From Erpobdella octoculata (taxonomy: Eukaryota; Annelida; Clitellata; Hirudinida; Erpobdellidae), in NCBI GenBank assembly GCA_963978895.1, contig OZ022244.1:5879766-5943765 (forward strand): 64,000 nucleotides of DNA, read 5' to 3'. This document shows positions 11,981 through 23,574 of the stretch, one piece after another. The notes beneath the pieces were generated by a model. It saw nothing but the letters and a program-made list of their open reading frames with translations, did not search any database and was not told the DNA's origin. Position numbers and translations under genes: made by a program. How positions within the stretch are numbered: position 1 is the first letter of the stretch; every line of letters begins with the position of its first letter.

Positions 11981-12405
11981 GATCTATGCGTCACAGTCAT
12001 TTTATTGGCAAATGTGTAAACTAGAACACTAATCCGCCTGGATTACCCGACCGGACCGAGCCGCGAAAAAATTAATAGATTAGTATAATTTAAGAGGTAA
12101 CGTATTATACTAATCGCACGCCATGCAAGTTTTGTATTATCACATTTGCGTAACAAATAACACAAATAGGTCATTTTATTGGTGAGTGTGTAAGCTAGAC
12201 CACTAATCCGCCTGATTATCTGGCCGGACCGAGCCGCGAACGAACTAAAATAATTGAACCTCCTTCGGGCAAAGAAATCACATTATTTGGAAAGCTATAA
12301 AAATAACTTGTTAGTGTTTATTCAATACGTGTAATGTCCAATGGATGAATTGATCGCTGTCGTTTGTATATGTATATACACTAGGTAAATTTAAAATCAA
12401 TCCAG
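11981..12405 (+). repeat. ~410-bp dispersed repeat, uninterrupted copy
   Basis: From ACAGTCATTTTATTGGCAAA to ...AAAATCAATCCAGG it matches 34884-35706 with few differences, except that the latter has a 398-bp insertion. Internally it is a diverged two-unit tandem: TCATTTTATTGG followed by TGTAAGCTAGAACAC occurs twice about 180 bp apart, each followed by GACCGGACCGAGCC-type sequence. No coding capacity; type unknown. Confidence 0.8.
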
Positions 12406-12424
12406 GAATTTGAAATCATAAGCC

Positions 12425-12622
12425 AGTACCCGAACCCGAACCCGGTTTTTGGAAAACTACAAACCCGAACCCGAAAACCTGAGTTTCATAAACTCGAACC
12501 CGAACCCGAAAACTCGAGTTTTACAAACCCAAACCCGAACCCGAAAACTCTAGTTTCACAAACCCGAACCCGAAAACTCTAGTTTCACAAACCCGAACCC
12601 GAACCCGAAAACTCCAAAAGTA
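12425..12622. repeat. (ACCCGA)n-based minisatellite
   Basis: Runs of CCCGAACCCGAA alternate with AAACTCGAGTTT or AAACTCTAGTTTCACA, giving units of roughly 30-40 bp in about five copies. Confidence 0.85.
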
Positions 12623-12635
12623 CTACCCGTGACAT

Positions 12636-12840
12636 CCTTAATACATACATACTTACATACATACATAATACCCACCGCGGTAAATACCGCGGTATAACTG
12701 CGGTAACGGGAACACATTTAAATAATTTCACCATTACCGCGCGGTAACGGGGAAAAAATGGGGAAAAAATTTGCGTTAATGGGGAAAATGTTGACGGTAA
12801 TTCCGCGGGAACGGTAATGAAGTTTTAAATTGATTTTTAA
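12636..12840. other. (CATA)n followed by CCGCGGTA-rich inverted repeats
   Basis: Short palindromic repeats of the CCGCGGTA/TACCGCGG type and GGTAACGGG motifs cluster here, as often seen at hAT subterminal ends. No transposase is adjacent, so the assignment is tentative. Confidence 0.4.
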
Positions 12841-13194
12841 AAATTAAAAAATTTTTTTTTAAATTTTTTTGTACTTTGTTTTATCGTCGTTGTACTTTGT
12901 TTAGCTAATTCTACCGGACTATCTTTCTTTTTGTATTTCATTTCGGTTGAATGTCCTGGTCTTGAATCGGTTTAATTTCAATAGTACATTTTCGCTTGTA
13001 GTTTTAAATAACATGGAAAATGCGACATCGAAAAATTAATTTCAATTAAAAGTGAACGCTTGCGATTCGACAAATGTCAAGGCACTCATGGATTGAAGAA
13101 CTAATATTTTTTACTTTCTTATTTCATTTAAAACATAACTGTCTTTTTGCAATTTTTTTTAATAATTAACTTCAGAATAAACTTGCATACAAAT
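12841..13194. other. AT-rich DNA without gene
   Basis: Nothing recognisable. Confidence 0.5.
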
Positions 13195-13440
13195 TTAAAA
13201 TGCGGGGACAATGAGGGTTTTGGAATGATAGCTGCGGGGATGGGGACAGATATTGAGGGGATGGGGACATGGGGTGAGGGGACAGTGAGGGGACGGGAAG
13301 AGAGTTTTCTATGCGGGGTGGGGATGGGGAAGAAATGTTGTCCCCGTGTCACTCTCTAATACATACTAGGAATGTGCCGGATATCCGGTTGATCCGGATA
13401 TCGGCTATCCGGATGCTATCCGGCATCCGGAAGTTTGATA
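13195..13440. other. G-rich repeat and CCGGATATCCGG cluster, likely hAT ends
   Basis: GGGGATGGGGAC-type repeats run to TGTCCCCGTGTCACTCTCTA, whose complement (TAGAGAGTGACACGGGGACA) looks like a hAT terminus. A second terminus-like string, TAGGAATGTGCCGGATATCC, with nested CCGGATATCCGG palindromes follows. No transposase or target duplication was identified. Confidence 0.4.
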
Positions 13441-13496
13441 TCAAAACAAAGAATTAGATGATCATTTCCGTTTGACGTTAAAGGATCTACTTAGCG

Positions 13497-14827
13497 ATTC
13501 AGAGCTGCCAGAAAATACAGATTTTCCCAAAGTAAAGTCACCAGAAATGGCTTTTGAAGGTGGAGAAATAAAGATGAGTGAGGTATCTCAGTTTTGAAAA
13601 GGCAAGAAACAGATTTGCCGCAGGTCCCAATGGCATTCCATATTTGTTATACAAGAGATGTCCCGGCGTGCAAAAACTGCTCTATAACCGTTTAAGGATT
13701 GCATGGCAATCTAGATGCATGGATAAGGAATGGCAGAAGGCTGAGGAAGTTTTCATTTAAAAAAAAATTCTGTCAATATCAACCAATTTCGACCAATCTT
13801 AATGTTGAACGTAGAAAGGAAAATATTTTTCGCTGTTCTGGCTAAGAGGCTCACGGTTTTTTTCAATTTGAAATGAGTACATCGACAGATTTGTGCAAGA
13901 ATGAGGAATTCCCGGAATACCGGGATGTATTGAGCACTCATCCATGATTTGGGAGGCCATCAAAAGAGCAAAGCAAAAGCAACTCGGCCTGCATGTGGTC
14001 TGGCTTGATTTAGCCAACGCGTATGGGGCTGTTCGCCAACAATTGTTCTAAAAGAAACTACAAATGCAAAACGTACAATAGTTCCTCATTGATGTTTTAC
14101 GACAGTATTTGCGCCATTTAAGGTTGCGTCTGTCTCCATCGACTTGTTCAACTTGCTGGTCGGAATTGCTATGGGGTGTTCAATTTCTCCCATCCTATTA
14201 GTTCTGGCCATGCAGTTAATTCTTTGATCGATTGCTTCTCGGGTTCAGGATGTTTACATGGGCAAAGAAATTTTCATGCCGTCGGTCAAAGCTTTCATGA
14301 ATGACACTACTCTCGTTTTGAATCACTGCAGCGAAATGCTCCGTATTCTTAAAAGTTTCAATGACTTGTCCTGGTGTGGTATGAATTTCAAACCAAGCAA
14401 ATCGAGAAACTTTTTTTGCAGCATGGAGAGATTGATAGCTTTGTCTCATTCTCGGTAGCTGGTTGCGAGATCCCAACAATCCAGCGGGAACCTGTGAAAA
14501 GCTTGGGAAGGTGGTACATCTCCATAAATGAAGAGAATCAAATCTTCAGACCGATGTATCGTGAACGTGGAAAAAGGTTGGGCTGCTAAAAGGAATATCC
14601 CTGAAGCCGAAATTTTTTTGCAGTGGTCAGAAAAGCTTGTAGCAGTGCAACCTGGACGGCTTGGTCTGGGTTGGTTCCATCATGTGTGGTGGTCTAAGGC
14701 CTCCCTTCAGGAAAAGGCAAATTTGATTTTTCAAGACAGAAGGCGAGCAATGAAATTGGAAAGAGTGCAATTAGTGTGTTCAGATGTCGCAGCATGGCGA
14801 TTGGACAAGATGGATGGCCGCAGTTAA
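13497..14827 (+). pseudogene. Degenerate non-LTR reverse transcriptase
   Basis: Fragments in different frames follow RT order: AAGPNGIPYLLYKRCPG near 13620, NQFRPI-like and KIFFAVLAKRL near 13790-13850, GLA/VWLDLANAYGAV near 14000, and a C-terminal segment to 14827. The pattern resembles the R2/NeSL-type RTs that use an A.GPNGIPY motif, but the clade is not established. Multiple stops and frameshifts make it inactive. Confidence 0.7.
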
Positions 14828-14940
14828 ACATTCGATGACATGGAATGACCTGTGGCGTTTAAAATTTTATTAAGATAACACAAACGACAATTAATACACT
14901 AGTCGGACAGAGCTTCACCTCTCAAAATCGCAAGAAGCAA

Positions 14941-14954
14941 GAGAACCTAAATTC
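14941..14954. repeat. 14-bp direct repeat (target duplication), copy 1
   Basis: GAGAACCTAAATTC lies at the 3' end of the shorter I-like element. Identical copies are at 16319-16332 and 21619-21632. Confidence 0.8.
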
Positions 14955-16318
14955 TATTTTTTATTTTTATTATTGTTTAACGTCAGGGAGGATGGCTGCT
15001 GCAGACCTCAATGTCGCAATTTCTCGGTTGTGTTCTTTTCCTCTTTGGTTGACTAAATCGGACAGCACCTGTAAAATCTTTTGGATCATGGTAATTAGTT
15101 CGAGTATCGAGCTTGGTTCAGGTGTTTTTTCTATCGTGTTCTTTCTTATCGTTTCCGTCGTTTTGGTAATGCGAAGAATCTCTTTTTGGATTTCAGGTGT
15201 TTTATCAGTCGATTCGGCCTCTGTGGATTTTTTTTCTCCGCTTTTCAGGACTTCTGAGTAGGATTTCTTTCCTGTTGCACTTTTCACGTTTTCCTTAGCT
15301 CTTTGCCTTTTGGGGCATTCCACGCTGCCTGTCCTGTTGTCCAGATTCTTGCAGCTGGCACACATATTTTTGGTTTGTTCTTGGCAGCTCTTTAGGTCGT
15401 GCTCCCCGGCACACATGGGGCAAGAGGTTTTGGCCCTGCAGTACTTGGCCACATGGCCAAATTGGTTGCAGTTGTAGCATCTAACCGGGCTGGGGATGTA
15501 CTCCTTTAACCGAAAATTCAAAAAGGAAAATCTCACATATTTCGACGGGGTTTGGTCCGGTTCAAACGTAAGAATAACCGCAGTGGTTTCCTGGAACCTT
15601 CCGTCAATTCTTTTCTTTATTCGCACTGCTGCGGTACATCCGGACTTTTCAATAATTACTTCTAATGTGATTTCCAGCGGAACACTCGTAACTATCATTT
15701 TGGTTTTCTTATTTAGAGGTTTTTAAAAAACCCTAACCTGGTATCCTCCAAGTTCCTGCAGGGTTTCCAATTTTTCTTTCTCTGTTCTCGAAACTATGAC
15801 TCGTATCTTTTTGCCGCCTTTGCCGGTAATCACTGGCTGACGGTTCAGGAGTCTTGTTAGGTTGCCTTCAATTTTGAAAGGATCTATCTTCGTAATGTCC
15901 GTCATGATCACAAATTCGATCATATCATCGAGTTAGTCCCCCGCTGGTTGTTGTTGTTTTCCTGGGTTTCTTGTTGGCTGAGAACCTTTGGGACTGAAGT
16001 TGATTTTCTCAGGTTAGCTAGGATGCTAGAGACGAAAGTTTTATTTATGATTTTCAGCCTCTCTTCGGATAGTACATTTCTGACGGCAGGGATTGGCGGT
16101 TGCTCTGCAGTGGTTTTCCTCTGGGGAGGAGTGGATTCCTCGGTGTCGGAGGCCTGTGCCCAAGCTTCTTCGATAATGTTTCTCGAAAGCTGGTTGATCT
16201 TTAACTTCATTTTCGGCCCCATGATACCGGACGAGACTTCACAACACGTGCGAGAGAGCGATAAAACAGATTCGGAGAGCTGGCAACAACATCAACGCGA
16301 ACTGAAAAAAGGGGGAAA
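14955..16318 (-). mobile_element. Short I-like non-LTR element containing only ORF1
   Basis: It is flanked by the 14-bp repeats at 14941 and 16319. In element orientation there are ~96 bases of 5' UTR, a frameshifted ORF1, and a tail ending AATAATAAAAATAAAAAAT. No endonuclease or RT region is present. The tail shares GAC(A/G)TTAAAC(T/A)AT with the 3' end of the full-length neighbour, so it may be an internally deleted relative. Confidence 0.7.
14970..16222 (-). pseudogene. ORF1 (gag-like zinc-knuckle protein) of the short I-like element
   Basis: Three overlapping frames (16222-15920, 15923-15723, 15698-14970) join through frameshifts at about 15921 and near the T/A run at 15720-15735. The last part has CYNCNQFGHVAKYC, CPMCAGEHDLKSC and a third Cys cluster, the nucleic-acid-binding knuckles of I/Jockey-type ORF1 proteins. 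Core segments (KKRIDG...TTAVILTF) align with the ORF1 of the adjacent element (KRVDG...TTAVVLTF). The C-terminal third is charged and Lys/Glu/Thr-rich. Confidence 0.8.
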
Positions 16319-16332
16319 GAGAACCTAAATTC
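16319..16332. repeat. 14-bp direct repeat, copy 2 (junction of two elements)
   Basis: GAGAACCTAAATTC separates the 3' tail of the full-length element from the 5' end of the short one. Confidence 0.8.
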
Positions 16333-16615
16333 CATTTTTTTATGATAGTTTAATGTCCTTTTACATAGTATATTTAGACATGGGGAATGGGAGGGAAGGG
16401 TAGGGGTGGGGAGGAAAAAAAGGGAAAAAGAAAAGGAATTAAGAAGAGCCAGAAAAATGCTAAATAATAATACTTTAGGAAGAGGAGAAATTCAGTAGAA
16501 TATGAATCTAAAATATTCTTTTTCTTCCTTTTTCCTCTTCCTACTATAACCGTTCCTGGATTGCCGTCCTGCTGTCATCCTCAATCCCGGATTAAGCTGG
16601 ATGGCCGGTCGTTGA
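16333..16615 (-). other. 3' UTR of the I-like element
   Basis: In element orientation a long C/T-rich tract (CCTCCCCACCCCTACCC region, about 16385-16420) precedes the A-rich tail. No frame. Confidence 0.6.
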
Positions 16616-19600
16616 TCACTGCGCGATGTTGTGATCCTTGATCCAGGAGTAGATGACGTCCTGGCATCGTGGAGACTTTAAGACGACTGGCAGGGTGGGT
16701 TCTTGCTTGAACCGTCTGCAGATTCTTCTCATCTTGGCTCTAGGATGACCTGTTGCCCTGCAGTTGAGCACCCAGTGTTCAACAGTTTCCGGACTCCTGC
16801 AAGTTTCGCACAAACCCGTATCATGCAAGTCCAAAATTTTTAAGTAATGGTTCAGTTGACATTTACCTAGACGGAGTCTGGTAATGGCACCTTCCTTGCA
16901 CCGGGGCGTTGTGGCGAACTTGATTTTTTGAGGGACTTTCGACTCAATAGACCAGTAATGGCGGCTATGGGATTCCTCATCCCATCTTTTTTGCCACTCA
17001 CGCATTATCTCTTTCCTGATGGCCTTCTTGAAGTCTACTAGTTCTCTCTCGATCACAAGTTCGACTTCTGCATGTTTGATCGCACTTTTAGCTAGTCGAT
17101 CAGCAGCTTCGTTACCAGTAATGCCCACGTGACTGGGAACCCAGATCACCGTTACTTCTCTACCTTCACGCATAATCGAGTCGATTAACGCTAAGGTTGA
17201 AGCAACTAATGGGGATTTGTTAGCGTTAGCGCTGTTTTTAAGAGCAAGTACAGAACTGTACGAGTCGGTGAACAGCGCCAACTTGGCTGGACCGTCAGGT
17301 CTGGCCATCCACTCGATTCCTTTTTTGATCGCTGTCAATTCGGCTGTAAAGATCGAGACATCGTCCGTCACTCTAAGGCTGAACCGACAGCTAGATCTCG
17401 GGACAAACACACCAACTGCGACTCTGCTTCCAATCTTGGAGGCATCGGTGTACATCTGGGTGTGATCCCGGTATGTATCCAGAAGTTCCAGCGCTCTTGG
17501 TAAGAGCGTTGGGTCTTTTTTGGTTAACCCTACAAGCCCTTCGTCAAAATTAGGAGGGTTGTATTTCCACGGTGGCATCGCAGGAGTTGCCAGCTCCTTT
17601 GGTTTTATTCTTGCAACCATTTCGTTTAGTACCGACACCCGTTTGGCCATCGGTGCTTTGGAAACTTTTTGCCTTCTCCTGAAGCAGTATCGATGGAAAA
17701 ATTGTTTTCATTTCCGTGTCTGCTGTTTCCCGACTGGCTCAAAAATCTCCCGCGCCGGGTGGTTTGGGATGATTTTTGTTTTGGTTGCGAAATTGGCTAT
17801 CAGCATTTTGCGCATCAGGTCTAAGGGTGGATCACCACACTCGACCTGTAGAGCGGCCAGCCCTGTGCAGGTCATTGACCCGCACGCCGTTCTTAGGGCA
17901 GCGTGCTGTAGCCTGTCAAGTCTACCTTTGCAGGTAGACGAGGTACTATCAAATGCTTCGCAACCGTACTCTATTACCGACCGAATCGAGCATCGGTAGT
18001 AGAGCATTAGGGTCTGCTTATTGCAGCCCCACGTGAGACTAGTTAATAGCCTCATCACGTTCAATCTTTGTTTGCACCTTTTGACTATTAAGTCAATGTG
18101 ACGACCCCAGTTCAGTTTACTGTCAAATATTACTCCGAGAAAACGAACTGATGTGCTCCAATCCAGGGCGTAGCCACCTATATGGTTTTTCGGAGAGTTC
18201 TGACGGAACTTTCGAGAGTGGGTGAAACAGACCGCTACAGATTTTTTTGCTGATAGCTTGAATCCCCACATTGCAAAGAAATTTTGAACCTGGTTCATCC
18301 GTTCTTGAAGGTGATGCTTCATATCGTGGGAATTTTTACCGGTAACCCACACCGCATCATCATCAGCAAAAACAGACGTTCGTAGCCCATGGACCTCTCT
18401 GCTTGGTAGGTCATGTAGCATTAATAGAAACAGGAGTGAACTAAGAACCGAGCCCTGGGGAGTGCCATTTGCTATCTGAACAGTGTCAGACAGCGTGTTA
18501 CCAGCTCTCACCCTGGCTACTCGGTCGCTCAGAAACGCCTGGATCCATTTTAGCATTCGTCCGCTTATGCCAAGGGTAGACATTTTCCATAGCAATCCAT
18601 CTCTCCACACAAGGTCAAAAGCTTTCTCGAGGTCGAGAAAAACTGCCAGTGTGCCACCTCCTTTCCACATCGATTGCTTCACGTCGTTCCGGAGTCTTAG
18701 GATGTGGTCGGTGCATCCTCGTCCTTTTCGAAACCCGGATTGCTCACGGTTATTCAGGTTGAATACCTCTAGGTAGTGCCCTAGGCGATTTGCTATGATT
18801 CGTTTTGTCAATTTGCACAGAGACGAAGTTAAAGAAATCGGTCGGTAGGAGTTTGGATCCGACGAATCTTTCCCGGCTTGAGTAGAGGAACGACCGTACA
18901 CTCTCTCCACATGTCTGGTACTTCCCTTTTCGCCCAAGAAAGGTTGATAAACCCCAGTAGTTTATTCAACCCACTACTACCGATTTCCTTCAACATTTCA
19001 TAGCAAATACCGTCTGGCCCCGGGCTTTTGCCTTTTGAGCATTTAAGCAAAGCCTCCTCCAACTCTTTCCGTGTGATGTCGGCATTCAAACCATGCACGT
19101 CATCATTTTCCAGCACACTAGCCTGGAGAGCATAATGGATTCTCTCTTTATCCGCGGCTTTAAGGTCTACAAACTCGGGCAAGAGATTTGCGTCGGAAGC
19201 ATTCCAGCTGATTGTCTGAGCAATCATATCGGCTTTGCCTTTATCGGTAAAAACGGTTTCTCTGTCATTTTTCAACGCCGGAACGCTGAATCCAGACCGA
19301 GTACCGTTAATACTTTTAACTGCCCTCCACATATCTCCCAACTTGGAGTGTGAGTTCAGACTGGAGCAGAACCTACGTCAGTGGTTTATTTTAGCATCTC
19401 TCACTGCGGCCTGTGCCTCTTTTTTTAACCGTCTGTAGGCCTCGAGTTTATCTTGCGAATACCCACGTTCAAGGGCGTTGCACGCACGATTTCGAGCCTT
19501 TATGACCGCAGCGACTGCTTCATTCCACAACGGTACAGGTTGCAAGCCTTCTCTCCCACACCGTTTCAGCGGGATAGATATGGAAGCTGCCTCATGTAGC

Positions 19601-20409
19601 GCTTCCGACATTGCCTTCCAGGCATCCTGGCACCTAGCAAATGGTGGGAGTTTTTCCAACGCAATTTTGGTGACACGCCGGTACTCGTCCCAGTTTGCTT
19701 TTTCAAGATTCCACGACTCTCTAGTGACTCTTTTCCAATTAGCTCTACCGTCGAACTTGATAACAATCGGGAAATGATCACTCCTAAAGGACTCCCCTAG
19801 GATTGACCACGAAGCTTTTTTGGACAAACCAGATGAACACATAGATAGATCGATGGGCGTTGTCTGTCCACGTGGAGTCATGTGGGTGCCAACTTCATGA
19901 TTAAAACCAACTAAGCCATATCGATCCATCAGTTCCTCGATAAGTTGCCCCATCTTATCGGAACGCTTTGCACCAAATACGACCGAGTAAGCATTAAAAT
20001 CTCCCAGAATGATTGAGTTTGGGTGATCGAATGATTTGTATAATGAGTCGCGTAGTGTATCGTATGTAACTGAAGGTTGACTGTAAACGTTGATGATGTT
20101 TATGAAGGTACCTTTCCTTGTTTGGATAGTTACCCTCAATGATTCTGGCGAATGACTGATGATATCACTAACATACAAGATACCACACCGGATGAGCGTC
20201 GCTACTCCCCCACCTGGCGTAGATACACGATCTAGTCGAGCGATGTTATAGCCTGGGAAATTTAATCTTACTTTGTCCGTCAGCCAAGTTTCTTGTAGGA
20301 CGAGTAGGTCTGGAAGTTCGGTGGTCTCCGCGAGGTAGGCTTTGAGTTCGTCCAGCTTTCCTCTCAGACTTTGGCAGTTCCACTGTAGAATCAGTAGTTT
20401 GTCTCTCAT
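16616..20409 (-). pseudogene. ORF2: APE endonuclease, reverse transcriptase, RNase H
   Basis: The endonuclease (20409-19378) has LQWNCQS at the start, QETWL, GDFNA and SDHFPI, the APE-type metal-binding and catalytic blocks. RT follows with FLDLEKAFDLVW, NGTPQGSVL and FADDDAVW, an FADD active site. RNase H (17650-16616) has D69, E104, D129 and D184 (TDASKIG, TAELTAI, FTDSYSS, NEAADRLAK) and a C-terminal CETC...H...C finger. Lesions: in-frame TGA at 19378-19380 and at 17708-17710, and one frameshift near 18880 between KPGK and SYRPISL. The RT N-terminal half (19341) is in frame with the endonuclease. Family role: nick target DNA and reverse-transcribe element RNA at the nick. Confidence 0.88.
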
Positions 20410-20458
20410 TGTCGGTTTGGAAAAACAGTTGAGTGTGAACCTGAAACGACTAGTTGAA

Positions 20459-21598
20459 CTAGTTAAACCCTAACTGGAAAGGTCTCAGAGAATGCCTCTG
20501 AGTATCTTTCCAACAAAAACTCAGGAGCGACTTGCAGTGCACTAATGCAGCTTGCCATGTCACCACAGAAGGCGTCGCCTCCGGACTTTTCGCAGCTGGG
20601 TTCGGGGAGTTGGAAGCTTTTTTTTTCTTCGCTACCATCTTCACCGCAGCAGCGTACGTGACTGCTTTTTCCGCGACCGTCTTATTTACGGCAGCTGAAA
20701 AAACAAACTTGGGGCACTTTTTATCACCTGTATTGTGATTTGATTTGCCGCAACTGGCGCAGGTACGGGTTCGATCCTTGCGCTCCTTCTTTTTCTCCGG
20801 ACAGGCATTCCAGTTGTGTTCTTTCGCACAGATCGAACATTTGACTGCATTTCTGCAGTCCTGGGCCCGGTGTCCGTATGCCTAACAGCGAAAACAGCGC
20901 ATAGGCTGGGAGAAATAAGGCCTAGTTCGGAACGAGTGATATGCTAACTTCACTCGCTCCGGAGCTTTCCCATGCGGGAATGTAAGGACTACCGCCGTTG
21001 TCGGGGCGATTACTCCGTCGACCCTTTTAGAGATACGCTGCGCCGATAGGCACATCGTTTCTCGTTTGAGGGTCTCCATATCAATGGTCGGAGATACTCC
21101 CACTATGACAACTTTGGTCATTGTCGCTATCTTTTTAGCGGCCTTCACTCGGTAATCAGCAACTTTAGAGAGACCGAAAAACGTCTCTCTTTCAGCGGTC
21201 GAGATTACGTCAACAATCAGGCGTTGCTTATTTGCTGTTATGCTAACCTTACGTGTAAATAGCGTATCAAAAAACGATTGAACCCGAAAAGGATCCACTA
21301 ACCTCTGAGCTTCGATGAACCGAAGCTCGACTTTTTCCTTCTTCTTGGAGATACCAACAGTGGCAGGTGAAGAAGCCTCGTTTCTTCTCTTTGCTGCCGG
21401 ACTTGGTTGCACGTCAGATCCGCTTGGCTTCCTCTTTGACTGTCCTTTGTTGGGTCTCTTCCCTCCTGGTTGGAAGCCTGACTCATCCTGGGACTCCTTC
21501 TCTTCTACAGTCTCAGACCCAGTAGTATTTAAAAATACTCTACTGGGTCCCGCCTCTCTAACTTCGTCGTTCACAAAAGTGATAATGCCAGTGTTCAT
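20459..21598 (-). pseudogene. ORF1 (gag-like nucleic-acid-binding protein) of the I-like element
   Basis: 380 codons carry a single in-frame TAG at 20882-20884, in the first zinc knuckle (MRCFRC-stop-AYGH); CAG to TAG would explain it. Downstream in frame are CSICAKEHNWNAC and CASCGKSNHNTGDKKC, the second and third knuckles, then a Lys-rich tail. The N-terminal 90 residues are Ser/Lys/Pro-rich and probably disordered. The stop is 49 bases upstream of the ORF2 start. Confidence 0.85.
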
Positions 21599-21618
21599 CG
21601 TGCTGAAACTCCTCTCCC

Positions 21619-21632
21619 GAGAACCTAAATTC
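21619..21632. repeat. 14-bp direct repeat, copy 3
   Basis: GAGAACCTAAATTC lies at the 5' end of the full-length I-like element. Confidence 0.8.
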
Positions 21633-21721
21633 CAATCTCAAATTTCCTTATATAGCCTAGCACACGTGTCAATTTTAATTTACAAAAACCACCAATCCGA
21701 ATACAGCATTAATTCCACGTG

Positions 21722-21779
21722 TGACCGTTTGACTAACCCCACGTGACCGTTTGACTAGCCCCACGTGACCGTTTGACAC
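21722..21779. repeat. Three tandem ~22-bp units with CACGTG
   Basis: CCACGTGACCGTTTGACTA is repeated, with the first unit reading TGTGACC. The role is unknown; CACGTG is an E-box core, but such a short array can arise by chance slippage. Confidence 0.75.
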
Positions 21780-22879
21780 ACAAAAGTTTACAAAAGCAAT
21801 ATACATCAAAATCACCGCAACGAAGTAATAATATTAAACTAAACTCCTTTTCCAAACAGATAATTCGTATTGAAATTTGATATACTAAAAGGTTTTTTAT
21901 TAGCAACGATACAAATGGCTAGAAACGACAATTAGTCAAAAGGAGTTATGATAATTACTTAACGAGCCAATCACATCGCAGAACGAAAGCGCTTACGTCA
22001 GCACTCAACAAATTTACAAGAAAGTGTGCTTAAAATAAGTTACATTTCACGCTACAACTTATTTAATACTCATCCGAAATCGATAATATTAGGTATAAAT
22101 AAAGGACTACACAATATCTATACAACGTACTAAAAATCATTATCGAAAACTTAATAGGAAAGACTCTAGAATTCGAAGCACACCAAAATCGAGCAAGTTT
22201 GATTAATAAGCGAACCGACGCTACCCGTCTAGTCGGCGTTTTTCATCGCGCTCTCCGCCTAGTCCGCGCAATAAAGTTATTCTTTACAAAATTACAATCG
22301 ACGATGGAGACAACCGTGACATTTACTAACTATGCTTTGAAGATAATCTATCTGTCCCTATTATTATAATTTTGAACAATCCGAATGAATTGAATGCGAA
22401 GAGCAGGATCACGGTAGCATTTCTTTGGAGGAGGAGGGCACTGTGGCAAGGTCATAGATATCTATGGACAAAGCTAATTAAACCATTAAGCTGATAAGAG
22501 CAAGTTAATGCTCACTTGCCTCAGCAGTTGTTTTTTCAAACAAACGTATAAAGCGTTTGTAAACTACTTAAACTAAGAATCGATAATGCGAATCAAAGAC
22601 TTTGTGTCAAATTAAAGCATTTGTAACTCCTTTGTAAATTTAAAGTTACAAAGATAACGCTAAAGCAGATCTACATTTAATAAATAAATAATTATATTAG
22701 TAACACAAATGTATAAGTGCACAAGTATCCACGAAATTATTTTAATTCATTTAAAGTTTTTTTCATTTTATTTATTTCCGAGAACACTAAAAGAATCAAC
22801 CATTATCAATGCATTCAGCGGTTTAAAGGAAAATTGTATTATGCAAATTAATTTTCCATTGTGAAAAATTATCTACGAT
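21780..22879. other. Gene-free stretch
   Basis: No supported frame. An AATAAAG polyadenylation-like signal near 22268 and a GTGACA end near 22315 could belong to a solo LTR, but no matching copy exists in the window. Confidence 0.4.
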
Positions 22880-23045
22880 GAATGTTTCCACGATAAATTG
22901 TCTCACTATGAATTGTCCTCGATGAACTTTTCACGATGAATTGTCTTCACGATGAATTGTCCCACGATGAAATGTCCCACGATGAATTGTCCACGACGAA
23001 TTGTCTCACGATGAATTTTTTCACGATGAATTTGCCGTAAACCGT
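22880..23045. repeat. Degenerate 14-15-bp tandem array (ACGATGAATTGTC units)
   Basis: About ten imperfect copies of CACGATGAATTGTC. The unit is related to the reverse complement of the minisatellite at 34470-34775 (ATTGTCCGCGACGA), so both belong to one family. Confidence 0.8.
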
Positions 23046-23159
23046 TTTTCATCGTGGCTAAAAACATTTTTGTTTTATCAGTTCATGATCGAGCGCTATT
23101 GCACGTCATAAAAATAGCGCTCTTTAAACAAATAGTGATTGATTGATTGAAAATGATAA

Positions 23160-23480
23160 ACCCAGCAAGAAAGAAGCTGTTAGCTAGGCAGAATCTACAA
23201 AAACATTATTAAAAAAGAAAGCCAAAATCACTTCCTGAATTGAAGAAGGGTGACGTAGTGCGTGCTTAACATAACGGAGGTCGGATGCATGGCGTTGTCA
23301 AGCTAGCACACTCTACTCCTCGTTCTGACGTGGTCGGCCCTCTAGATGGGTCCACCATATGACTAAGCCATAGAGACATTATTGGAACAAAAGAAGATCG
23401 ACCCGACATTGTACCCTTACGTGATGACTTCAGAAGTGATGAAGATGCACAAGAATATGAGAAACAGATGGCAGGCTAAC
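23160..23480 (+). pseudogene. Ty3/gypsy pol C-terminus remnant
   Basis: One frame, with lesions, reads LPELKKGDVVR, then GVVKLAHSTPRSDVVG and a short acidic tail, the typical post-integrase C-terminal segment of gypsy pol. It lies about 100 bases upstream of a probable LTR, as expected for the 3' end of an element. Confidence 0.6.
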
Positions 23481-23574
23481 CAGCTGCATTCCCAAATCAG
23501 TCACCAGATGTAGCCAGTGCATGAAACACTCCATTTATCATAAAGATAGTATAAAGTGGCTGTCAAGATAGACA

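Larger units (their letters stand above)
16333..21618 (-). mobile_element. Full-length I-clade non-LTR retrotransposon
   Basis: The 5.3-kb element is bounded by 14-bp repeats. Minus-strand order is ORF1 (21598-20459), ORF2 with APE endonuclease, RT and RNase H (20409-16616), and a ~285-bp 3' UTR with a pyrimidine-rich tract ending in an A-rich tail (ATAAAAAAAT). An RNase H domain after RT places it in the I group (I/Nimb-like) rather than Jockey or CR1. Only 20 bases precede the ORF1 start, so the 5' end may be slightly truncated. A few point lesions make it inactive. Confidence 0.85.

Noticed and set aside
21722..21779. Enhancer made of three CACGTG units
   Set aside because: Only three units and no promoter or host gene nearby; kept only as a short tandem repeat.
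21665..22321. Solo LTR suggested by TGTCA...GTGACA ends and an AATAAA signal
   Set aside because: No second copy, primer site or target duplication could be found.
22880..23045. CRISPR-like regularly spaced repeats
   Set aside because: Units are 14-15 bp with no unique spacers, and the genome is clearly eukaryotic; it is a minisatellite.
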